The notes under the pieces are model-generated. The model did not search any database. It was given only the letters and a program-made list of their open reading frames with translations, and was not told the DNA's origin. DNA of 64,000 bases from Tissierella creatinophila DSM 6911. Its GTDB lineage: Bacteria > Bacillota > Clostridia > Tissierellales > Tissierellaceae. Made by a program: the position numbers and the translations under genes. The stretch lies in NCBI RefSeq assembly GCF_001940565.1, contig NZ_LTDM01000064.1, forward strand, positions 50,835 through 114,834. The letters are read 5' to 3'. How positions within the stretch are numbered: the stretch's first letter is position 1; each line of letters starts with the position of its first letter. Of this stretch, positions 54,192 through 63,350 are shown piece by piece.

Positions 54192-55475
54192 ATGTACTTT
54201 ATAAAAGAATTAGATAATGGTATAAATGTAGTAATTGAAAAGTTAGATAATATAAATTCTATTTCTTTAGGAATAATAGTAGAAAATGGTTCTATAAACG
54301 AGAATGATAACAATAATGGAATATCTCACTTTATTGAACACATGTTATTTAGAGGTACAGATAATAAAACTGCAAAAGAAATTTCTCAAATTATAGATAA
54401 AATAGGTGGAAATTTAAATGCATTTACCAGTAAAGAAAATACTTGCTTTTATGCCCAAGTATTAAGGGAACATTTAGATATAGTAATAGAATTATTTAGT
54501 GATATGTTTTTAAACTCTTTATTTAATGAAGAAGATATAGAAAAAGAAAAAATGATAATAGAAGAAGAAATCAATATGTATCTAGATGATCCGGAAGATT
54601 TAGTACATGAATTATTAAACGAAATGATTTATTTTAATACATCTCTTTCACTTTCTATATTAGGGAATATAGACTCAATAAAAAGATTTAATAAAAAAGA
54701 TCTAAACAATTATTTTAACAAATACTATAACCCTAAAAAAATCATAATATCAATAGCAGGTAATCTAAATATTAATGAAACTTATAAAAAATTAAATCAG
54801 TATTTTGGAAAATTTAATATTCAAAATAAGTCAGAAGATATAAAATTTGATACGGATGATATAATTCATGGAAATAAGATAAAGGGAATTAAAAAAGATA
54901 TAGAACAGTTTAACTTATGTATAGGACTTCTAGGGATATCAAGTAGTTCTGATGATTTATATTCATATTTAATATTAAATAATATACTTGCAAATAATGA
55001 AAGCTCTAGGCTATATCAGAGTATAAGAGAAGCAGGACTTGCTTACTCGCTCTATTCAAGCATAACGACATATAAAGATATAGGAGATATGTCTATTTAT
55101 ATAGGATTAAATAATAATAAGATTGAAAATACACTGTCTTTAATAGATAAAGAATTGAACATATTAAAGAACAATTATATAAAACATGAAGAACTAGAAA
55201 CATGTAAAGAACAATTAAAAATAAATTACATTTTAGAAAATGAAAGCTCATTATCTAAAATGTTTGAAAATGCTAAATCAATTTCTTTATTTAAAAAGAT
55301 TGAAACAGAAGATCAAGTATTAAAAAAGATAGATAAAATTAATAAAAAAGATATGATAAGCATAATAAATAAAGTTTTTAAAAGAGAAACTTTCAAGATT
55401 GCTTATATAAGCAATCTTGAAGATAAAGCAGGAATAGAAGAACATATTAAAAATAAAATATTTAGAGGTGAATAA
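54192..55475 (+). CDS. ymxG: M16 family zinc peptidase (YmxG/MlpA-like)
   Basis: A 427-residue pitrilysin-superfamily peptidase with the inverted zinc motif HFIEH (46-50) and the distal acidic EEEINMYLDDPEDLVHELL supplying the third ligand. It has the two usual M16 halves. No signal peptide is seen, so it is probably cytosolic. ATG 54192 follows TTGGAGGAAG. A 30-bp perfect palindrome at 55392-55421 lies in its last codons. dut starts on the next base after its stop. Confidence 0.92.
   Translation: MYFIKELDNGINVVIEKLDNINSISLGIIVENGSINENDNNNGISHFIEHMLFRGTDNKTAKEISQIIDKIGGNLNAFTSKENTCFYAQVLREHLDIVIELFSDMFLNSLFNEEDIEKEKMIIEEEINMYLDDPEDLVHELLNEMIYFNTSLSLSILGNIDSIKRFNKKDLNNYFNKYYNPKKIIISIAGNLNINETYKKLNQYFGKFNIQNKSEDIKFDTDDIIHGNKIKGIKKDIEQFNLCIGLLGISSSSDDLYSYLILNNILANNESSRLYQSIREAGLAYSLYSSITTYKDIGDMSIYIGLNNNKIENTLSLIDKELNILKNNYIKHEELETCKEQLKINYILENESSLSKMFENAKSISLFKKIETEDQVLKKIDKINKKDMISIINKVFKRETFKIAYISNLEDKAGIEEHIKNKIFRGE
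55392..55421. repeat. 30-bp perfect palindrome inside the M16 peptidase gene
   Basis: All 15 pairs match around 55406/55407. Because it is palindromic, the same residues FKIAYISNLE are encoded on both strands. In mRNA it would form a strong hairpin 54 bases before the stop. Palindromes of this length are not expected in coding sequence by chance. Confidence 0.85.
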
Positions 55476-55907
55476 ATGGAAATCCAAGTTATAAATAAAA
55501 GTAATAACCAACTTCCTTCATATAAAACAGATGGATCATCTGGTATGGATTTACAAGCCAATATTGAAGCTGCTATTGAGCTTAAACCACTTGAAAGGGT
55601 TCTTGTGCCTACAGGACTTTTTATTTCGATACCGAAGGGATATGAAGGTCAAATAAGGGGAAGAAGTGGACTTGCACTAAAATATGGAATAGGCTTAGCT
55701 AATGGAATAGGAACGATTGATAGTGATTATAGAGGAGAAATAAAAGTTATATTAGTAAATATGAGTAATGAAAATTATATAATTAATAAAGGAGATAGAA
55801 TCGCACAATTTATACTTTCAAAATATGAAAAAATAGAATTTAAAGAAGTTGAAAACTTAAAAAAAACCACTAGAGGTGATGGTGGATTTGGTCATACAGG
55901 TATTTAA
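55476..55907 (+). CDS. dut: dUTP diphosphatase
   Basis: Hydrolyses dUTP to dUMP, keeping uracil out of DNA. The 143-residue trimeric-type protein has all five motifs: DGSSGMDLQAN, GRSGLALKYGI, NGIGTIDSDYRGEIKV, GDRIAQFI and the C-terminal TTRGDGGFGHTG. The start ATG follows AGAGGTG within the ymxG end. This placement between ymxG and ymxH is seen in other clostridia. Confidence 0.97.
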   Translation: MEIQVINKSNNQLPSYKTDGSSGMDLQANIEAAIELKPLERVLVPTGLFISIPKGYEGQIRGRSGLALKYGIGLANGIGTIDSDYRGEIKVILVNMSNENYIINKGDRIAQFILSKYEKIEFKEVENLKKTTRGDGGFGHTGI

Positions 55908-56007
55908 TAAATTTATAACATAGTCATAATAAATCTTATCATAAATGATATAACATATTTATGAAAAAATCACATATAATTTAAATATAAGACTAAGAGG
56001 TGATTAA

Positions 56008-56244
56008 ATGAGATTAAGTGAATTAGGACAAAAAGAAATAGTAAATTTAAATAATGGAGAGAGATTAGGCCTTATTTCAGATGCCGATATATTATTTGAT
56101 AAAGAAACGGGTGAAATAATAAGTCTTTTAGCATCTGAAAAAAAAATTTCATTTAAATTTTTAGGAGTTGAAGGTTTAGAAAAAGAAATACCTTGGGATT
56201 CTATAAGAAAAATAGGGTATGATATGATAATTGTAGAATTATAA
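56008..56244 (+). CDS. ymxH: PRC-barrel sporulation protein YlmC/YmxH
   Basis: A 78-residue PRC-barrel protein starting MRLSELGQKEIVNLNNGERLG, matching the YlmC/YmxH family found in endospore formers. Function is unknown. The start ATG follows AAGAGGTG. The stop codon is the beginning of the 62-bp palindrome. The dapA/asd genes that follow in Bacillus are absent. Confidence 0.88.
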   Translation: MRLSELGQKEIVNLNNGERLGLISDADILFDKETGEIISLLASEKKISFKFLGVEGLEKEIPWDSIRKIGYDMIIVEL

Positions 56245-56301
56245 TAAAATAAAAAGGTAGTAAATATAATATTATATTTACTACCTTTTTATTTTATTAT
56301 A
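56240..56301 (+). terminator. 62-bp perfect palindrome after ymxH; probable terminator
   Basis: Thirty-one perfect base pairs with no central spacer, beginning in the ymxH stop codon. The AAAAAGGTAGTAAATATAAT core is followed by its complement, which includes CTACCTTTTTATTTTATTAT. The T-rich right arm gives a U-tract, so termination is likely. The tepA start is 58 bases downstream. Confidence 0.8.
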
Positions 56302-56359
56302 CATAATATTATCGTAAGTAGTAGAAACTATATCATAGTAAATAATAGGAGGAGTTTAA

Positions 56360-57052
56360 ATGAAATTTAAAAATGCAATAATAGAAGAAAATCAAGAAGA
56401 TGCAAAAGAAAGTATAAAAGAATTTGGAACTAAAATAAACGAAGAATACACTTCTAATATACAATTTATTTCAATTATTGGGGAGATAGAGGGGCATACT
56501 ATATCTAATGTGGAGAAAAAATCTACTAAGTATGAACATATTATACCACTTCTTATAAGTGCCCAAATAAACCCTAAAATAGAAGGGGTATTTATAGTGC
56601 TAAATACAGTTGGAGGCGATGTAGAAGCAGGTCTTGCATTAGCAGAAATGATAAATAGTATTGATAAACCCAAAGTTTCATTAGTATTAGGTGGTGGACA
56701 TAGTATAGGAGTTCCACTAGCTACTTCTACTGACTATTCTTTTATAGTCCCAAGTGCTAGCATGACTATACATCCAATAAGAACTACAGGACTTGTTATA
56801 GGTGTTCCCCAAAGTTTTAAATACTTTGAAAAGATGCAACAAAGAATAAATAACTTCGTAACAAGAACTTCCGAGATTAAAAAAGAAGATTTTTTAAGGC
56901 TTATGTATGATACTGATGAATTAGCTAATGATATAGGAACTATTTTAGTAGGAAGTGAAGCAGTAGATTATGGGCTAATAAATGAAGTGGGTGGATTAAA
57001 TAAATCTCTAGAAAAATTAAATAAAATGATAGAATCTAATATGAATAGATAA
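56360..57052 (+). CDS. tepA: ClpP-family serine protease TepA (translocation-enhancing)
   Basis: A 230-residue ClpP-fold protein. The presumed catalytic Ser is in GGGHSIGVPLATS and the His in SMTIHPIRTTG. The oxyanion-type GGDVEAGLALAEMI precedes these. B. subtilis TepA/YmfB relatives affect secretion and germination-related processes. The N-terminal 45 residues are charged. The start ATG follows TAGGAGGAG. The ymxH-tepA-ftsK order matches B. subtilis without the dpa/asd genes. Confidence 0.9.
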   Translation: MKFKNAIIEENQEDAKESIKEFGTKINEEYTSNIQFISIIGEIEGHTISNVEKKSTKYEHIIPLLISAQINPKIEGVFIVLNTVGGDVEAGLALAEMINSIDKPKVSLVLGGGHSIGVPLATSTDYSFIVPSASMTIHPIRTTGLVIGVPQSFKYFEKMQQRINNFVTRTSEIKKEDFLRLMYDTDELANDIGTILVGSEAVDYGLINEVGGLNKSLEKLNKMIESNMNR

Positions 57053-57062
57053 AGAATTTTAA

Positions 57063-57074
57063 TTATGTTATAAT
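57063..57074 (+). promoter_or_regulatory. Extended -10 promoter for ftsK
   Basis: TTATG-T-TATAAT (hexamer 57069-57074) with no convincing -35, the same TATGTTATAAT form found before rplS and in the tmcAL/ackA promoter. The leader contains a small hairpin AGGGTAT/ATACCCT at 57085-57109. Confidence 0.55.
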
Positions 57075-57158
57075 ATAGTGTATGAGGGTATTTTATTACT
57101 ATATACCCTTAGGACAAGCAGTTATAGATAGATTTAAAGCTAAAAGGGGATATTAATA

Positions 57159-59354
57159 TTGAAAACAAAAAAAAGATCAAAAAAAGGAAAGAAAACTGAA
57201 GAGACTAGATTTAATAAAGATATTATCGGTCTTATTATTATTGCAGTGGGTATCATATCGATGATTAGTCTTTTTACCTTTAAAGTAGGATTAATAGGTT
57301 CTATAATAAGGGGAACAACATTTTCCATGATGGGCTTTGGGGGATATTTTATGCCTCTTATATTAATAGGTTTAGGAATTATAATTATATTAGATAGATT
57401 TAATAAAAATGAAGTTAAAAAAACAATTATTATATTTGGTTTATTTTTAATGTTTTTAGTAGCTCTAGATAGCCAAAACATATCTATAATTGGATTTGTA
57501 AATAGAATTAAAACCGCAATTTATCTATCTAATTTTAACAAAGGTGGAGGTTTTATTGGATCTTTTATAGGTTTTTTTTTCTATAAACTATTTGGACTTA
57601 TAGGCGGGTTTATAATACTATTCTTTTCTACATCAGTTGGGTTATTAATACTCTTTGATATAAAATTAAAAGATTTATATCAAAGAACAATTACTATGTT
57701 TAGTGACTTTAAAAAAGAAAAAAAAGATAATAAAAAATTACAAGCATTAAAAAAAACAAATATAAAAAAAGAAATCCAAGAAGAAAATAAAATAAGTTTA
57801 AACGAAGAAATACAAATTTTAGACTATAATGAAAATCATAAAAAACCAAATGAAATTCAAAAAAAAGTTTCTAAAGATATTCCATTAAATTATATAGATT
57901 TAGAAATTAAAGATGGAAATAATAAAACTAAAAGTTTCATTTATGAAATACCACCTATTGATTTACTAGAATCTCCTGATAAGCAAGAATTTAATGACAA
58001 AAAAAACATACTTAGAAATGCAGAAATTATTGAAGATACTATGAAAAATTTTGGTATAGATGGTAAGATAACTCAGATAAATAAAGGTCCTACAATTACT
58101 TGTTATGAATTATCTCCATCTCCTGGTATAAAACTTAGTAAAATAGTGTCCTTGTCTGATAACATAGCATTAAGCCTTGCATCATCTGATATAAGAATAG
58201 AAGCACCTATTCCAGGTAAGTCTGCGGTAGGAATAGAAGTTCCAAATAAAATAAAAGACAATGTTATGTTAAAGGAAATATTATTATCAAAGGAATATAA
58301 AGAAATAAGTTCTAATACTCCTATAGCCCTTGGAAAGGATGTATCAGGAAAAGCAGTAGTTTCATCTATTGATAAAATGCCTCACTTACTTATTGCCGGA
58401 GCAACTGGGTCTGGCAAAAGTGTCTGTATAAACACTATTATAATGAGTATATTATATAAATCTTCTCCGGAAGATGTAAAATTATTATTAATAGATCCTA
58501 AGGTTGTAGAATTAAGTATATATAATAAAATTCCTCATTTACTTATTCCAGTAGTGACGGATCCTAAAAAAGCTTCTTTCTCATTAAATTGGGCAGTAGA
58601 AGAAATGGAAACTAGATATAAAACTTTTGCAGAAAATAGTGTTCGTGATATTCATTCTTATAATGAAAAATCAGATTCAAAGGAGCTAGATAAATTACCT
58701 TCTATAGTCATCATAATAGATGAACTATCAGATTTAATGATGGTAGCAGCCCAGGAAATAGAAGAATATATATGCAGATTAGCACAAATGGCTAGAGCCG
58801 CAGGTATATATTTAATTGTAGCTACACAAAGACCTTCAGTAGACGTAATAACAGGAACTATTAAGGCAAATATACCATCTAGAATTTCATTTGCTGTATC
58901 ATCTCAAATAGATTCTAGAACTATACTTGATATGGGAGGTGCAGAAAAGTTATTAGGAAAAGGAGATATGCTTTTTTATCCATCTTTTTTCTCTAAACCG
59001 CTCAGAATCCAAGGAGCTTTTATAAGTGATAATGAAGTAGAAAATATAGTAAGTTTTTTAAGTAAAAGCCATAAGATATCTTTTGATGAAGAAATCTTAG
59101 AAATAATGGAAAAATCTAAAACAATAGAAACTATAGACAATGACTCCTTATTACCTGATGCCGTAAAACTAGTTGTAGAAGAAGGTCAAGCTTCTATATC
59201 TATGTTACAAAGAAAGCTTAGAATAGGCTATGCTAGAGCTGCTAGAATAGTAGATGAAATGGAGGAGCAAGGCGTTATAGGAGGATATGAAGGTAGCAAA
59301 CCTAGAAAAGTACTAGTAGTTAAAGATGATATAGAGAATATGAATATTCAATAA
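57159..59354 (+). CDS. ftsK: FtsK/SpoIIIE DNA translocase
   Basis: Septal DNA pump that clears the chromosome at division or sporulation. It has 731 residues: a basic start, about four membrane helices between 24 and 170, then a charged linker. The RecA-like motor has Walker A GATGSGKS at 414-421 and IIIIDELSDLM as Walker B. The C-terminal gamma winged helix contains LQRKLRIGYARAARIVDEMEEQG. The start is TTG after a GGGGAT site. The length fits SpoIIIE better than long FtsK, so a role in spore chromosome packing is plausible. Confidence 0.95.
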   Translation: MKTKKRSKKGKKTEETRFNKDIIGLIIIAVGIISMISLFTFKVGLIGSIIRGTTFSMMGFGGYFMPLILIGLGIIIILDRFNKNEVKKTIIIFGLFLMFLVALDSQNISIIGFVNRIKTAIYLSNFNKGGGFIGSFIGFFFYKLFGLIGGFIILFFSTSVGLLILFDIKLKDLYQRTITMFSDFKKEKKDNKKLQALKKTNIKKEIQEENKISLNEEIQILDYNENHKKPNEIQKKVSKDIPLNYIDLEIKDGNNKTKSFIYEIPPIDLLESPDKQEFNDKKNILRNAEIIEDTMKNFGIDGKITQINKGPTITCYELSPSPGIKLSKIVSLSDNIALSLASSDIRIEAPIPGKSAVGIEVPNKIKDNVMLKEILLSKEYKEISSNTPIALGKDVSGKAVVSSIDKMPHLLIAGATGSGKSVCINTIIMSILYKSSPEDVKLLLIDPKVVELSIYNKIPHLLIPVVTDPKKASFSLNWAVEEMETRYKTFAENSVRDIHSYNEKSDSKELDKLPSIVIIIDELSDLMMVAAQEIEEYICRLAQMARAAGIYLIVATQRPSVDVITGTIKANIPSRISFAVSSQIDSRTILDMGGAEKLLGKGDMLFYPSFFSKPLRIQGAFISDNEVENIVSFLSKSHKISFDEEILEIMEKSKTIETIDNDSLLPDAVKLVVEEGQASISMLQRKLRIGYARAARIVDEMEEQGVIGGYEGSKPRKVLVVKDDIENMNIQ

Positions 59355-59394
59355 AATTTATTGAATAAATTTAAATTAAGATAGGGGATAAAAA

Positions 59395-59940
59395 ATGAAT
59401 TTACCAAACAAAATAACATTTAGTCGAGTACTTTTGGTACCAATATTTATAATTATGTTTTATATAGATATACCCAATAACCAAATATATGCGGGTATAA
59501 TATTTATAATAGCTGCATTAACTGATACACTAGATGGATATCTAGCAAGGAAAAATGCACAAATTACTAATTTAGGAAAATTTATTGATCCATTAGCAGA
59601 CAAATTATTAGTATCTGCTGCTTTAATTTTACTAGTAGAATCTGGGGCTATTCCTGGATGGGTAGTTGTAACCATTATTGCAAGAGAGTTTACTATAACT
59701 GGCTTTAGAATAATTGCTGCATCTGAAGGTGTTAATATAGCTGCAAGCTCGCTAGGTAAATTTAAAACCATCACTCAACTTATAGCAATTATATTACTTT
59801 TATTTAATAATATATTCTTTGAAAAGTTTAATATCCCTATGGATCAAATATTTTTATATATATCTTTAATCTTTACAGTATTATCTGGATATGATTATAT
59901 CTATAAAAATAGACATACTTTAAATTTAAGTGATAAGTAA
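59395..59940 (+). CDS. pgsA: CDP-diacylglycerol-glycerol-3-phosphate 3-phosphatidyltransferase
   Basis: Makes phosphatidylglycerol phosphate. The 181-residue membrane protein has about five or six helices. The CDP-alcohol transferase signature DTLDGYLARKNAQITNLGKFIDPLADK (DG-x2-AR-x8-G-x3-D-x3-D) starts near residue 43. The start ATG follows AGGGGAT. It uses CDP-diacylglycerol from cdsA and precedes cinA, as in many Firmicutes. Confidence 0.96.
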   Translation: MNLPNKITFSRVLLVPIFIIMFYIDIPNNQIYAGIIFIIAALTDTLDGYLARKNAQITNLGKFIDPLADKLLVSAALILLVESGAIPGWVVVTIIAREFTITGFRIIAASEGVNIAASSLGKFKTITQLIAIILLLFNNIFFEKFNIPMDQIFLYISLIFTVLSGYDYIYKNRHTLNLSDK

Positions 59941-59954
59941 TAGGAGATGATACA

Positions 59955-61181
59955 ATGGTTGCTGAGATTATAACTATTGGTACAGAAGTTGTTATGGGGA
60001 GTATTTTAAACACCAATTCTTTCTTTTTATCTCAAAAACTTATAGAGTTGGGTATAGAAGTACATTTTCATACATCTGTAGATGATAACGAAAAAAGATT
60101 GGAATCTATAATAAAAACTGCTATAAGCAGAGCTGATTTAATTATTACTACTGGAGGCTTAGGACCTACAAAAGATGATATGACAAAAGAAATAATAGCT
60201 AAGGCATTAGGATTAAATATAGAATTAGATAAAACTATGGAAAATAATATTATCGATATGTTTACAAATGGAAACTGGGTAATGACAGATAACAATCAAA
60301 AACAAGCATTTAAGCCAACAGGGTCTAAATTTATAGAAAATACAATAGGAACAGCGCCAGGAATATATATTGAAAAAGATTCTAAAAAAATAATAATGCT
60401 TCCTGGTCCTCCTGTAGAGATGGAATTAATGTTTGAAAAAGGTGTAATAAATTTAATAAAAGATGATTTAAATATAATCACCCGTTCTATCAACTTAGTT
60501 GGAATAGGTGAATCATCCTTGGAATCTAAATTAAACAATTTAAACTTAAATAGTAGGAACTTTTCTGTTTTAACCTTTGCCAAAAAAGGCGTAGTTGAAA
60601 TCAAAATTATTGCAAAAGGGAAGGATAAAAATAAACTTGAAGAAGAAATAATAAATAGAATAGAGATAATAAAAGAAGAATTTAATGATTATATTTATTC
60701 ATACGATTCTATTAGTTTAGAAGAAGTAATAATTGATTTATTAAATAAAAAAAGATGGACTTTAGCTGTAGCTGAATCAATAACTGGAGGAATTATATCT
60801 AGTAAATTGACAAAGATTGCTGGCGCATCGAGTGTATTTAATAGAGGTCTTATAACATATAGTAATACTTCAAAAATAGAAGAATTAGGAGTAAAAAAAG
60901 AAAGTTTAAACAAATATGGTCCAGTTAGCAAAGAAACTGCTTATGAAATGGCTAAAGGATTATTTTTAAAATCAAATGTAGATATAGCTTTATCTATTAC
61001 AGGTCTAGCTGGTCCTGGAGGAGGTACCCAAGAAAAACCCATAGGATTAGTTTATATAGGTATTATTACTAATAAATTTGAAAAAGTGTTTAAATATAAT
61101 TTTAACGGTAATAGAAACTTAATTCAAGAAAGAGCTGCAGTTAAAGCATTAGATGAAATAAGAAAGCTAATAAAACAATGA
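59955..61181 (+). CDS. cinA: CinA family protein (NMN amidase / ADP-ribose hydrolase type)
   Basis: A 408-residue two-domain protein. The N-terminal MoaB-like domain has IITIGTEVVMGSILNTNS and TTGGLGPTKDD, plus MLPGPPVEM. The C-terminal PncC amidase domain has VAESITGGIISSKLTKIAGAS and SITGLAGPGGGTQEKPIGLVYIG. The family recycles nicotinamide mononucleotide and pyridine nucleotides. It is linked to recA in many Gram-positives as competence/damage-inducible. The start ATG follows TAGGAGATG. Confidence 0.95.
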   Translation: MVAEIITIGTEVVMGSILNTNSFFLSQKLIELGIEVHFHTSVDDNEKRLESIIKTAISRADLIITTGGLGPTKDDMTKEIIAKALGLNIELDKTMENNIIDMFTNGNWVMTDNNQKQAFKPTGSKFIENTIGTAPGIYIEKDSKKIIMLPGPPVEMELMFEKGVINLIKDDLNIITRSINLVGIGESSLESKLNNLNLNSRNFSVLTFAKKGVVEIKIIAKGKDKNKLEEEIINRIEIIKEEFNDYIYSYDSISLEEVIIDLLNKKRWTLAVAESITGGIISSKLTKIAGASSVFNRGLITYSNTSKIEELGVKKESLNKYGPVSKETAYEMAKGLFLKSNVDIALSITGLAGPGGGTQEKPIGLVYIGIITNKFEKVFKYNFNGNRNLIQERAAVKALDEIRKLIKQ

Positions 61182-61210
61182 TTGACTTATATTAAATTAT
61201 AATATAGAAT
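61182..61210 (+). promoter_or_regulatory. Promoter for recA
   Basis: -35 TTGACT (61182-61187) directly after the cinA stop, a 17-base spacer and -10 TAGAAT (61205-61210). A LexA-type box begins seven bases downstream, well placed to block transcription. Confidence 0.75.
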
Positions 61211-61216
61211 ATAATT

Positions 61217-61230
61217 AGAACTAACGTTCT
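61217..61230 (+). promoter_or_regulatory. LexA/DinR box of recA
   Basis: AGAACTAACGTTCT is a perfect inverted repeat with the GAAC-N4-GTTC core of the Gram-positive SOS box (CGAACRNRYGTTYC). It lies around the predicted start point, as expected for SOS control. lexA itself is not in this window. Confidence 0.85.
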
Positions 61231-61247
61231 AAAATGAAAGGGGTGAT

Positions 61248-61263
61248 TCCAGTTTATACTGGA
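61248..61263 (+). promoter_or_regulatory. Hairpin overlapping the recA ribosome site
   Basis: Arms TCCAGT/ACTGGA around TTAT. One possible Shine-Dalgarno (GGAG, 61261-61264) is partly in the right arm, four bases from ATG. Another (AAAGGGGTGA, 61237-61246) is on the other side of the stem. The stem may either hide the near site or bring the distant one close. Confidence 0.5.
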
Positions 61264-61268
61264 GAAAA

Positions 61269-62324
61269 ATGGCTGAGAATACTGAAAAAATAAAAGCGTT
61301 GGATGTAGCATTAAACCAAATTGAAAAGCAATTTGGAAAAGGTTCTATTATGCGTCTGGGTGATAATATAAAAATGAATCTAGATATTATTCCTACTGGT
61401 TCACTAAATTTAGATATTGCTTTAGGACTAGGAGGAATTCCTCGTGGTCGTATAATAGAAATTTATGGTCCTGAGTCATCAGGAAAAACTACAGTTGCAT
61501 TGCACGTAATAGCAGAAGCACAAAAAACTGGTGGAATAGCAGCATTTATTGATGCAGAACATGCATTAGATCCTCTATATTCACAGAAACTAGGCGTAGA
61601 CATAGATAATTTGATTATTTCACAACCAGATACAGGTGAGCAGGCACTAGAAATTACAGAGGCATTAGTTCGTAGTGGGGCGGTAGATATAGTTGTAATA
61701 GATTCGGTTGCAGCTTTAGTACCTAAAGCTGAAATAGAAGGAGAAATGGGGGACTCACACATAGGTCTTCAAGCTAGACTTATGTCTCAGGCTCTTAGAA
61801 AATTAGCAGGAGCTATTAGTAAATCTAATACTACTTGTATATTTATAAATCAATTAAGAGAAAAAGTAGGAGTAATGTTTGGAAATCCAGAAACAACTTC
61901 TGGAGGTAGAGCATTAAAATTTTATTCCAGTATAAGATTAGATGTTAGAAGAATAGATAGCATAAAACAGGGTGATGAAATTTTAGGAAATAGAACTAGA
62001 ATAAAAGTAGTTAAAAATAAAGTAGCACCACCATTTAAACAAGCTGAATTTGATATAATGTATGGACTTGGAATATCTAAAGAAGGCAATATATTAGATG
62101 CTGGAGTTACTGCTGACATCGTTAAAAAATCAGGGTCTTGGTATAGTTATGGAGATGAAAGATTAGGACAAGGAAGAGAAAATTCGAAAGATTTCCTTAG
62201 AGAAAATCCTAAAATAAGTGATGAAATAGAAATGGCAGTTAGGGAAAAATATAGTCTTATTAAAAAAGATGAAGATGAAAATAAAGAAGTAAATACTAAA
62301 AAAGATGAAGATGATAAATCATAA
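61269..62324 (+). CDS. recA: Recombinase RecA
   Basis: Central strand-exchange and SOS-coprotease protein. It has 351 residues. Walker A GPESSGKT begins at residue 67. Other motifs are [31 protein letters not shown] (L1 region nearby) and [28 protein letters not shown] (L2). The C-terminus ends in a very acidic and lysine tail. It lies after cinA with its own SOS promoter. rny, the usual next gene, is replaced by an SbcD-type phosphoesterase. Confidence 0.99.
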   Translation: MAENTEKIKALDVALNQIEKQFGKGSIMRLGDNIKMNLDIIPTGSLNLDIALGLGGIPRGRIIEIYGPESSGKTTVALHVIAEAQKTGGIAAFIDAEHALDPLYSQKLGVDIDNLIISQPDTGEQALEITEALVRSGAVDIVVIDSVAALVPKAEIEGEMGDSHIGLQARLMSQALRKLAGAISKSNTTCIFINQLREKVGVMFGNPETTSGGRALKFYSSIRLDVRRIDSIKQGDEILGNRTRIKVVKNKVAPPFKQAEFDIMYGLGISKEGNILDAGVTADIVKKSGSWYSYGDERLGQGRENSKDFLRENPKISDEIEMAVREKYSLIKKDEDENKEVNTKKDEDDKS

Positions 62325-62325
62325 T

Positions 62326-62346
62326 AAACCTCCTAATAGGAGGTTT
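62326..62346 (+). terminator. Terminator after recA
   Basis: Stem AAACCTCC/GGAGGTTT with loop TAATA, then TATTATAGG. The T-run is short. The left arm (CCTCC) could alternatively pair with the Shine-Dalgarno AGGAGG of the next gene at 62353, so read-through transcripts might have that site masked. Confidence 0.75.
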
Positions 62347-62365
62347 TATTATAGGAGGTATAAAT

Positions 62366-63349
62366 TTGAGAATATTATTTTTTACTGATTCTCACATACG
62401 TGGAACTACACCCAAAAATAGAAAAGATGATTTCACTAATACTCTAGAAAAAAAATTTAATGAAATAGTAGAAATTATAGATAAAGAAAATATAGATTAT
62501 GTAATACATGGTGGAGATTTATTTGATAGACCTGATGTTTCAATATCGTTAGTAAGTAAATTTTCAAAAATTCTAAATGAAATAAAAGTTCCGATTTATA
62601 TAATAAGTGGGAACCATGATATATTTGGTCTTAATCCTAAAACTTTAAATAGGACTATGTTGGGTTTAATTTGTGAATTGAAAGTTTTAAACATAATAGA
62701 TACAAATGAAAAGATAATATTGAAAAAAGATAAGGTCAAAGTTCAATTAACAGGACAACCCTACACTTATAATATAGATGATTCAAATGATAAATCACCT
62801 TATATAGTAAAAGATATAGAACCAGGTTGTGATTTTTCAATTCATGTTGTTCATGGAATGTTATTAGATAAGCCATTTATAAAAGGTATTCCTTATACTC
62901 TGGTAGAGGATATTAAAGAAACTTTAGCAGATATTACCTTATCTGGACATTATCATTCTGGATTTGAAAAAGTAAAAATAGATGGTAAATATTTTTTAAA
63001 CCCTGGAAGCATTGTACGAGTTTCAAATAGTCTTAGAGAAATTAAAAGAAAACCAAAGGTAGCCATTATAGACTTAGAAAAAGATTTAAATATTTCTTAT
63101 AAATATCTATCAACTGCTTTAGATGGTGAAGAAGTACTTGATAGAAAAGAGATTGAAAATAGTATTTATAGAAGAGAAAGAATGTATGAATTTAAACAAA
63201 CAATAGATAATGCTATGAATTTTGAAAAGATAGATATAAATGATGTATTAATGGGAGTCTCTAATGCGGAAAAAGTAGATGAAAAAGTTAAAAAAGAAGC
63301 TTTAAAAAGAATAAGCTTAATACAAATGAGAAATATGACAGGTGAATAA
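62366..63349 (+). CDS. SbcD/Mre11-type metallophosphoesterase
   Basis: A 327-residue calcineurin-like nuclease. Metal motifs appear in order: TDSH (Asp8, His10), GGDLFD (Asp51), GNHD (82-85), VVHGM and GHYHSG, all as in SbcD/Mre11. The C-terminal part is charged and probably contacts the ATPase. It starts at TTG after TAGGAGG. One base separates it from the SMC-like ATPase gene, the SbcD-SbcC arrangement. Position after recA suggests a repair role. Its sequence is nearer the Mre11-like family than to E. coli SbcD in length. Confidence 0.88.
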   Translation: MRILFFTDSHIRGTTPKNRKDDFTNTLEKKFNEIVEIIDKENIDYVIHGGDLFDRPDVSISLVSKFSKILNEIKVPIYIISGNHDIFGLNPKTLNRTMLGLICELKVLNIIDTNEKIILKKDKVKVQLTGQPYTYNIDDSNDKSPYIVKDIEPGCDFSIHVVHGMLLDKPFIKGIPYTLVEDIKETLADITLSGHYHSGFEKVKIDGKYFLNPGSIVRVSNSLREIKRKPKVAIIDLEKDLNISYKYLSTALDGEEVLDRKEIENSIYRRERMYEFKQTIDNAMNFEKIDINDVLMGVSNAEKVDEKVKKEALKRISLIQMRNMTGE

Positions 63350-63350
63350 T

